From: Hypomesus transpacificus
Lineage: Eukaryota; Chordata; Actinopteri; Osmeriformes; Osmeridae
Direction: 5' to 3'
Length of the DNA stretch: 64,000 nucleotides
Assembly: GCF_021917145.1 (NCBI RefSeq)
Contig: NW_025813837.1
Coordinates: 2,038,950 to 2,102,949 of the forward strand
The notes under the pieces were generated by a model. It worked only from the letters and a program-made list of their open reading frames with translations, had not been told where the DNA came from and made no database searches. Position numbers and translations under genes: made by a program. Of this stretch, positions 57,501-64,000 are shown in pieces. Numbering within the stretch: position 1 is the stretch's first letter; each line of letters begins with the position of its first letter.

Positions 57501-60500
57501 GAGAACCATTCAGGGAACCCAGAAGATCACCGGAAAGGGTCATCAAGTTCTCTTCAAACGGCCAGGGCAGCCTTTTGGATTAAAAGTATGTGTCGATTAC
57601 ATTTCCAAGTTTGTGGATTCCAGAATAATATGACAGATAAACGAAACAACAAAAAATATGGTCCTTTAATTTTTGGCACCGGTCCTCGTGGTTCCTCTGG
57701 GATGCAGGTCATCCATCCGCTGCTGCAGGCAGCGACAGAGAGCCCCTGTGAGAAGCTGCGCTGCTCCCACCTGTGTGTGCTGGCCCCGGGGCCCAAGGCC
57801 GTCTGCAAGTGTCCCTCCGGCCTGCTGCTGGCCGAGGACGGCCTCACCTGCTCCAACCTGGTCACCTCTTCCTTCCTCCTGCTGCTGTCTCGCTCGACCG
57901 TCACCCAGGTAGGGGGGGTCAGCTCACGGTAAAAGTGGCTCGCCGTGAAGTTCAATGCACGTTATGCTGCTTTTGTACGGATTCGGATCGCTGCTCAGTC
58001 CTTTGTCACACGCACTTGTGTTTGTGTCTGTCCAGATTCACCTGCAGGCCATGCACAGTGCCGTCAGCCTGAAGGGCTGGCCCGAGCACCTGGCCCTCCT
58101 GCTGCCCAGCATGAACGAGGCGGCCACGCTGGACTACTCTCTACGGGAGCAAACCCTCTACCTGGCGGACGCCGGCCAGGCCTCGGTGGGGCTCTTCAAG
58201 CTGAAGGAGACGGGCCTGGTGCCCCGGGGGCAGCTGCTCCGCCTCCTGGGGGACGCGGTGACGAGTATGGCTCTGGACTGGGTCACTCTCTCCCTCTACT
58301 GGAGCAGCATCAAGCAGCCCAGGCTGCAGGTGACTTCGGCCAGCGGCGCGCACACCGCTGTCCTAATCCGAGACGCCGTAGGGAGCTTGGAGTCCATCGC
58401 CCTGCACCCACTCAGGGGGAGGGTTTGTTTTATCAACCTGGTCAGGCAGGAGGGGGGCGGCGCTCAGCCACGGGTGGAGTGTTCCCACATGGACGGGTCC
58501 AGGAGACGCCTGGTGTGGGACGGCGCGGTGCGGCCCACCGCGTTGGTCTTTTCCAACAGCGGGAGTGAAATCTACTGGGCTGATATCAGTGAGGAAGAAG
58601 GCTGGATTTGCAGGCTTTGTGCCGTTTTGAAAATGAGTTTTGAAAATGAGGTTTGAAATCCAATCATGGGAACACCCGTTTATCCCCCTTGTTTTTCAGG
58701 TTCTAGGGTCATTGCCTCGGTCAGGGTGGATGGTTCAGGATTCAAGGCGTTCCAGACTGGAGATGGTCTGACTGCATTTGCCCTCAGTGATGAAATGCTG
58801 CTCTGGATGACAGTCAATGGTAATGTTAACCTTTTCTAATGGTCACTGCAAACAGCTGGTGGCCACGTGCAATCCCATGCCACACATCAATCTCACCAGA
58901 AGATGGCGCTATTAACATAAAACACAGCAGAGCTGTGTATTTAATATCCAATTTATGTATCGACATTATAAAATCTTATTAACGAGGATCAGATGCATAA
59001 AGCTTTATACAATAGCCATCTCGGCACGATGCCTACAGATTAATAGCAATGTTATGTTTAATCTTGCGTCTAATCACTGGCCTTTTTTTGACCTTGTTTC
59101 CAGATACAGCCAAATTGTGGTACAGGAATAAACAGCAGGAGCAGATGCTGTGGTTTGAGGTCAACACTGGGCTTGTGAGTATGAGGGCCTACAGCGAGTC
59201 CAGCCAGACAGGTATGGGCCCGCGTGCTCACACACACACACACTTCCCTTCACAGCACTACATTGTGATGCGTTTCCTGTTCCTCTCTTTACGTCTTTCT
59301 CTCTGTCTCCCTGTGTGTTTGTCTCTGTGTCTGTCTCTCTCCTACCGCCAGGCTCTAACCTCTGTTCTGTTGACAATGGGGACTGCCATCACCTGTGTCT
59401 GGCTGCCCCTGGCGGGCGAACGTGCATGTGCGCCCATGACCACCTATCTGTAAACGGTACGCGCTGTGTCCCAGACCAGCTCTGCCTGGCCGGCAGCAGG
59501 TCGTGTCTGGATGGGAGCACATGCCTACCCCTGCAGAAGTTTTGCGACAGCCATGTGGATTGTTCCGACCACTCTGATGAGAACTGTGAGTCTGAGTTGA
59601 AAAGGAGGACGTCAGCAAATCTGATATCCCTTCAGTCACACTCGATATCTCCTCTTCCTTCAGGCGTTCACCTCAAAACTGAACGGGTAACCAAGACCAC
59701 ACCCCAGCAAGATCCCAGTCCTACCCTTCCCTCTACCTCTGGTTCCTCGAACACCATTACCGAGCAAGATCCCAGTCCTACCCTTCCCTCTACCTCTGGT
59801 TCCTCGAACACCATTACCGAGCAGGATCGCCGGGACGACCAGGATCGCCGGGACGACCAGGATCCCATGGACGACCAGGATCGCCGGAACGACCAGGATC
59901 TGGTGAGAAACCTGGATGCCCAGCAGTGCGACGCGAGCAAGTGCAGCGGAAACAGAGTGTGTGGGGAGGGCGACGAGGCCGGCAGCTGCGTGTGTAGCCT
60001 GGGCTACAGCGGAGAATCCTGTCAGAACCGCCCCTTTCAGGGCCCTCTCTTGTACGGCGCTGTAGCGGCGGGCACAGGGCTGGTTGCACTTGCAGTCCTC
60101 GCTTTCATCATCAAAAGACGCAAGGACTCCAGGTAAATGTTTCTGTGGCTCAACTAAATGAAAATGCTAATGTTCTGTCATTCTTGCCCAGAGGGAGCAA
60201 TAGGACTGGATTTCCTCAATGTCCTTAAATGTTGAAATTTGTGTGCTTGACATTTCTCTTGTCATCCTGTCCTCTCCCAGGAGGGCCAGTCCAGTAGTGA
60301 AGGACACTAGTTTGACTGACCTGGAGAAACCTGTGGAGACCGCTGTGGAGACCGCTGTGGAGACCCCTGTGGAGACCCTTGTGGAGACCCTCCCCTCTCA
60401 AGCTCAACCCAATGAGACCAACTTCATAGAAGTAGGCAGCTTCTTAAAGTCTGAATTGTGTTGAATATGACAAGTCTAGCATATCTAGTCAGGTGGAGTC

Positions 60501-60753
60501 AGGTGGCTAAACGGTGAGGTAGTCGGGCTAGTAATCAGAAGGTCGCCAGTTCGATTCCCGGCTGTGCCACATGACGTTGTGTCCTTGGGCAAGGCACTTC
60601 ACCCTACTTGCCTCGGGGGAATGTCCCTGTACTTACTGTAAGTCGCTCTGGATAAGAGCGTCTGCTAAATGACTAAATGTAAATGTAATCTACCCCTCCT
60701 GTGATATCTCACAAATGTTTCTTTTACAGGAAGTGGGGGCCTCCATGGACTAA
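52088..60753 (+). CDS. lrp13: LDL-receptor-family protein, Lrp13-like
   Basis: Endocytic-type lipoprotein receptor; fish Lrp13 is reported in ovary as a vitellogenin receptor. Exons: 52088-52145, 52270-52428, 52563-52778, 53238-53396, 53521-53619, 53798-53968, 54184-54399, 54674-54903, 55113-55242, 55377-55558, 55708-55894, 56349-56561, 56714-56897, 57088-57289, 57421-57585, 57708-57908, 58036-58588, 58700-58819, 59104-59211, 59352-59585, 59664-60132, 60281-60431 and 60730-60753; 4431 nt, or 1476 aa. Order: signal peptide, 12 LDL-A repeats (CDG..DC.DGSDE..C), two EGF modules ([13 protein letters not shown]), a YWTD propeller ([27 protein letters not shown]), EGF, a second, degenerate propeller, EGF, one more LDL-A, a repetitive stalk, EGF, a transmembrane helix ([19 protein letters not shown]) and a short tail. 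No NPxY motif; the tail ends NETNFIEEVGASMD. The symbol rests on architecture and memory of the family. AATAAA at 60781. Confidence 0.75.
52790..53635 (+). repeat. Tandem duplication in lrp13-like gene, unit 2 (shortened)
   Basis: Aligns with unit 1 from its upstream DNA through the exon 3 donor, but lacks about 300 bases containing the signal-peptide exon and 117 bases of coding sequence inside the second exon copy. Flanking non-coding DNA is about 90 percent alike by eye, while the first exon copy (53238-53396) differs at a single base from 52270-52428. Confidence 0.85.
54498..54521. repeat. (TA)n microsatellite in lrp13-like intron
   Basis: About twelve TA dinucleotides in the intron after exon 54184-54399. 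Confidence 0.9.
55992..56204. mobile_element. hAT-type MITE with 8-bp target-site duplication
   Basis: A 213-base near-palindrome whose ends are CAGAGGTCTTCAACCCTGG and its reverse complement, with inner arms ACACCTGATTCAAATGAATG also inverted. It is flanked by a perfect 8-base direct repeat GCCTATTC (55984-55991 and 56205-56212). CAG-start inverted ends with 8-base duplications are the hAT hallmark. It has no coding capacity. It sits in the intron after exon 55708-55894. Confidence 0.88.
59711..59896 (+). repeat. Coding tandem repeats in receptor stalk
   Basis: Two copies of a 57-base unit (59711-59824, encoding a Pro/Ser/Thr-rich segment [19 protein letters not shown]) followed by four copies of an 18-base unit (59825-59896, encoding DRRDDQ variants). 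All units are multiples of three, so copy changes keep the frame. The Ser/Thr-rich part may be O-glycosylated; the second is a charged Arg/Asp run. Confidence 0.9.
60333..60392 (+). repeat. 12-bp coding repeat in receptor tail
   Basis: Five copies of GTGGAGACC plus CCT/GCT/CTT/CTC, encoding [12 protein letters not shown] units in the cytoplasmic tail. In frame. Confidence 0.85.
60490..60690 (+). repeat. Full-length tRNA-derived SINE in last lrp13-like intron
   Basis: Head with GTGGCTAAACGGTGAGGTAG and B box AGTTCGATTCCCGGC, central GTCCTTGGGCAAGGCACTTC, tail CGCTCTGGATAAGAGCGTCT and AAATGTAAATGTAA end. The clearest copy in the window. It fills most of the intron before the final 24-base coding exon. 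Confidence 0.88.
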
Positions 60754-61822
60754 GAACTGCATGCGTACATGCTTCTGTCAAATAAACTAAAATATATAAT
60801 TTTTTCAACTCTGTAGTTCTGTGGTTTTAATGTGCATCATTCTGTTCTCCTTTACCCATTTCCTCGGGTAGCGAGTCCACATTTGTCCAGACCTGGGGTC
60901 ATTAAAGATGTTGATTAACCAGACAGCCCAGCCAAAGCCTGTGTTGATGTGGCACTGCCCTACTTGTTATTGATCACCCCTGTTTGTTAGGGACTGGATG
61001 GGTATCCCTGCTAGCTGTAAAGTCAACCTTTCACAAGGACTTAAATTCAAATCTGCAAATAAAATAGCCTTGTTGATTTTACTGAGGTCCAACCACATAA
61101 TTGAAGAGCATTAATTGCTTGCTCAATGTTGACATCATTAGTCTGGGTCTTTTTCCTGTCAATTTGTGACCAAAATGCCTTGAGCTGTCTTTGGTGGCTT
61201 GGTGAATCACAGTTCCTAGCAAATCAAACAACATTGCGTGAGAGAAACTCAAGCACAAAAACAATGACCTTTGCCCTGTGGCCTTAAACATAAAGTATCT
61301 TCACAACTATCATCAGGATTCCCGTATCTTGTGACAAACCTTGGAAGTTTTATAAATGAATAGTTGGCTGCATCTCCTTCCATTGGATTATTGATATGGT
61401 TTAACCATTTATACCAGGCAGATTAGTTGGATAACTGTTTACAGACAATAAATCCATTAAGCAGCCACATTTCATACAGAAATTCCTGTGGTGAAATGAT
61501 TCATTGTCTCGTCTCACCTCCAGAGGGCCTGCAGGTGACTAGTTGAAACACATTTAAAAGTGAGAACATTTCATCTACTGTATCCAGTGTACACCCTTGT
61601 GAAGCTGTACAGAACAGAGCATAATCCTGGTTTACCTGGACTGTGTTGTAAGAACAGACTGACTTTATACCATCAGACATCAACAAAAGGTAACAGTTCA
61701 TCTTTTTTGTAGCTCACAATTTTGTAGTGTTCAATTTCCCCAAACCTGATGCTATTTAGTTTAGAATACGTGTTACAGGCTTTTTGTGGAAGTTTTATTT
61801 TGGATGTGTGTCTGTGTCACAG
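60754..61822. other. Interval between lrp13-like gene and first SCPP-like gene
   Basis: Contains the receptor 3' UTR (AATAAA at 60781) and the promoter and non-coding exon 1 of the next gene. A TTTAAA box at about 61552 and a splice donor at 61689 (CAAAAG|GTAACA) are consistent with a non-coding first exon near 61580-61689. Confidence 0.45.
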
Positions 61823-61826
61823 AAGG

Positions 61827-62833
61827 ATGGGGATCGTCATCTTTTTCATCTTCCTAATTGGAGTCATTTTTCCAGTAAGTTACGATTTCCTAAAGTTTTC
61901 CATTGGGTGATGTGCACATACTACATGCTTTAAAGTGTGTACCTGCCCTTTGTCATTTTTAATCTAACACACATTTGTATAACTATATTTATTTGAGCAA
62001 TAAACTGGATTTCAAAAAATGTATATCTTAAGCCGTTGCAACAGGTGCAAGGAAGACCGCATCATCTCCGCCAGCTGCTGTGGCCTTCTGCCCCAAAACC
62101 TTTGCCCCAGATGGACAGAAACGCTGACAGTGACGACTACACTCCCACCTTCTACTTTGAGGACCCGCCTAGGCCCCGGCCCCCGACTCAGCCCCGGCCC
62201 CCTACGCAGCCTCGACCCAAACTACCAGGCCCTGTCAGTCCCCCTGTTAGACCCCCAGGCCCCTTCGTCCCACCATACAAACGCCCGTTGCCTCCTTTCG
62301 AGGGTGCTGTAGCCCCTCCCTGTGCTGGCGGTAACTGTGACTTCCTACCCCATCCTTGCCTCACACCCGACCTTGGGACCTCCGTACTGGGAGACGACCT
62401 CCCGCTCGTCTTTGTTTTCAGAGCCTCCGACAAAGAACAGCCTCAAGTGTTCTTTCTCCCCCAGGTCCCTGGCGGACCAGGCCAGGGGACTGCTCTCAAG
62501 CCGCCCTCGACACCCTATTTGGCATTTCCGGGAGGAGCGGGTGTAGGCACCGAGGGAGGGGTAGCTGGGGGGTTCCAAGGTCCTCTATTTGTGTCCCCAG
62601 CTGAGGTAGCCAGTGGGATGGACCTTGGTGAGCAGCACAGGGAGGTACTCGGCACATTCTTGGGTAATGGAACTGGGTCTGGTGGTTCTCAAATCATCAT
62701 CTACCCAGGGCTCATTATTCCAGTCACTGAGGGCGGCCAGTCAGGCAGCGGTGCGCAATTCCCAATTGATCCCACCATGACTTTCCAAGAGAGGGGGGAA
62801 CCTTCTATTCTTGGATTTCAAGGGAGGGAATAG
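61827..62833 (+). CDS. Secreted Pro-rich protein, SCPP-like
   Basis: Two coding exons: 61827-61874 (MGIVIFFIFLIGVIFP, signal peptide) and 62045-62833, joined at a phase-0 intron, 278 aa. The signal peptide probably ends at VQG. The mature protein opens with a basic Leu-rich stretch (RPHHLRQLLW), then an acidic DSDDYTPTFYFED, a PR-rich PxPPTQPRP repeat region, three Cys (PPCAGGNCDF...HPC), and a Gly/Phe/Ile-rich C-half with one NGT sequon. A separate signal-peptide exon preceded by a non-coding exon, phase-0 junctions and P/Q/G-rich content are typical of P/Q-rich SCPP genes, which encode enamel, enameloid and bone matrix proteins. The Cys content is less typical. I cannot assign a family member. 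AATAAA at 63499. Confidence 0.55.
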
Positions 62834-63581
62834 TGATTTTACGTATTGGGGTGAAGGAGTTTTGAAAGGTGTTTCCCTTGTTTGCAAACAGATGTGGAAA
62901 CGCCTTCTTACCTTGAGGGGTGACATGCTTAGCAACAGTGGTTAAGTGGTCCTCTGCCAGGATGAACCCTATTGTAATTACCTTTGGTATTTCGAACATG
63001 AAAAGGTGTATATATTACTAATGTATTGAAATACATGGGTTTTGTCTCTCCCCTCTGTTGCTTTGGCTGATGGTAGTTGGGTGTTTACATTGAATACCGC
63101 AAAATGATTATTACTGTGTGGTAGAAATAATCTATTAGGTAACTTCGATTTAAGTTTCAACCAATTGTACAATGCTGCAACAGGTTTGCAGCTTGCTGTG
63201 GGCAAATGTGTAGTCGTTCAATTTTTTTTCATTTTCGCTCAAGTTAATATGAGAGTGATATTGCTTGTGGTTTGATGGTTTTAGAGTCAATCTTATTCGT
63301 CAATGTAATGACTGTACTTAGCCTGGGGTCACAAAAGAACTAAAAGTGTCTAAAATTATGCAACTATCTGTCATTGTTGACAGTAAAACCACAAAAACAT
63401 GTTTACCAAGGTTAGTGCATGTAAACAACATTGTCTTTTTATGTGTCAGTGGGCTTAAAGGGTTTTCATACTTTTGATGTTGGTGTATTCAGTTTAAGAA
63501 TAAAGACTAATTACCATGGAAACAAGAAAGAAAATACTGTTATGGAGCGAGATTTGTGGTTCTCACACACCCAAACTAAGA
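62834..63581 (+). other. 3' UTR of first SCPP-like gene
   Basis: No further coding frame of interest. AATAAA at 63499-63504 is the likely poly(A) signal; the next gene's TATA box follows only about 80 bases later. Confidence 0.5.
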
Positions 63582-63718
63582 TATAAAAGTCTCGATCTCA
63601 TCAGAAACGGAAGATCTGTTCATATTCTGCAGTATAAGAAGAAACACAGCACATAACGCTGTTTCTTGGAGTATCCCAATTTGATGTTCAAGAGTGGAGG
63701 CTACTCTCACTGATTGAG
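63582..63718 (+). promoter_or_regulatory. TATA promoter and non-coding exon 1 of second SCPP-like gene
   Basis: TATAAAA at 63582-63588 predicts a start near 63612; the following sequence runs without a good ATG to a donor GATTGAG|GTAATA at 63718. The next exon begins at 63848 after CTTCCAG. Start site inferred. Confidence 0.6.
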
Positions 63719-63855
63719 GTAATATGTTTTTGTTTATCAGAGAAAATTGCTAGAAATGCCAAAGCCAAGACTTGAATACACACTTTTACTTGGAACACCA
63801 TCAGTCAATTTGAAGCTCATGTTCTCATCTTTTACTTATTCTTCCAGAAAAGACA

Positions 63856-63918
63856 ATGGAGACTCTGATGACCATATTTGGGGTTGTCTGTGCCATTGCT
63901 GTCACATCCTCCAAACCT
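63856..63918 (+). CDS. Signal-peptide exon of a second SCPP-like gene (partial, cut by window edge)
   Basis: Exon 63848-63918 has a short 5' UTR, ATG at 63856 and 21 codons, METLMTIFGVVCAIAVTSSKP, then a phase-0 donor (CCT|GTAAGA). This is a hydrophobic signal peptide plus about two mature residues. A non-coding exon 1 and a signal exon ending in phase 0 a few residues past cleavage is the stereotyped SCPP gene start. No downstream exon is in the window, so the product is unknown. Confidence 0.55.
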
Positions 63919-64000
63919 GTAAGAGTGCGTTTATTGTCTTCATGTAAAATCTGCTGATTTGAAACGTTTATGCTTAACCTGAAGCTTAATTTCCATCATG

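Noticed and set aside
57945-58568. A 207-codon open frame in the receptor's second propeller
   Set aside because: It is an alternative frame of exon 58036-58588, whose real frame carries the YW/D-type propeller strands and joins both neighbours in phase.
62331-62422. A possible intron (GGCG|GTAACT ... TTTTCAG|AGCC) inside the first SCPP-like gene
   Set aside because: Splicing it would shift the frame and reach a stop soon after, whereas the unspliced reading stays open for the full 263 codons.

Overview
This is nuclear DNA from a ray-finned (teleost) fish. The genes have many short, phase-consistent exons with GT-AG introns. The gene set includes a teleost-type multi-exon ugt2, an oviparous-vertebrate LDL-receptor relative (lrp13-like) and two genes built like secretory calcium-binding phosphoprotein (SCPP) genes. 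CA/CT microsatellites are abundant, and at least five copies of a tRNA-headed fish SINE are present. I cannot fix the species from sequence alone. I saw no retroviral, LTR or Polinton remains and no CRISPR array.

Layout, left to right. The 5' part of polymerase iota (poli, minus, runs off the left edge) lies head-to-head with rexo1 (plus, complete, 16 exons). A complete six-exon ugt2-type glucuronosyltransferase (minus) is tail-to-tail with rexo1. About 4 kb of non-coding DNA then leads to tal2 (minus, one coding exon), which is flanked on both sides by non-coding DNA. shoc1 (minus, meiotic crossover factor, about 30 exons) and susd1 (minus, EGF/sushi receptor with eight sushi exons) follow. 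Next come an unidentified acidic protein ending in a prenylation motif (minus), a MaoC/hotdog-like membrane protein (minus), ier3ip1 (minus, 82 aa) and smad2 (minus, complete). smad2 is head-to-head with the lrp13-like gene (plus, 23 coding exons). The right end holds two SCPP-like secreted-protein genes (plus), the second cut by the window edge.

The grouping matches known vertebrate linkage: TAL2, SHOC1 and SUSD1 lie together on human 9q31-32, and POLI, IER3IP1 and SMAD2 lie on 18q21. The genes are not an operon-like pathway; they are neighbours with separate jobs in DNA damage bypass, RNA processing, detoxification, midbrain/haematopoietic transcription, meiosis, cell-surface recognition, ER secretion, TGF-beta signalling, yolk/lipoprotein uptake and mineralised-tissue matrix.

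The most notable things are: (1) a recent tandem duplication inside the lrp13-like gene that lost the promoter and signal-peptide exon, kept the ligand-binding exons in frame and fused two LDL-A repeats into one hybrid repeat; (2) a susd1 expanded to eight sushi exons, two of them almost identical; (3) a pair of nearly identical palindromic homeodomain elements on either side of tal2; (4) the SCPP-like gene pair; (5) two coding genes I cannot name. Exon boundaries were read by eye from splice consensus and reading phase; for rexo1, ugt2, susd1, ier3ip1, smad2, the MaoC-like gene and the lrp13-like gene the summed exons give a whole number of codons.
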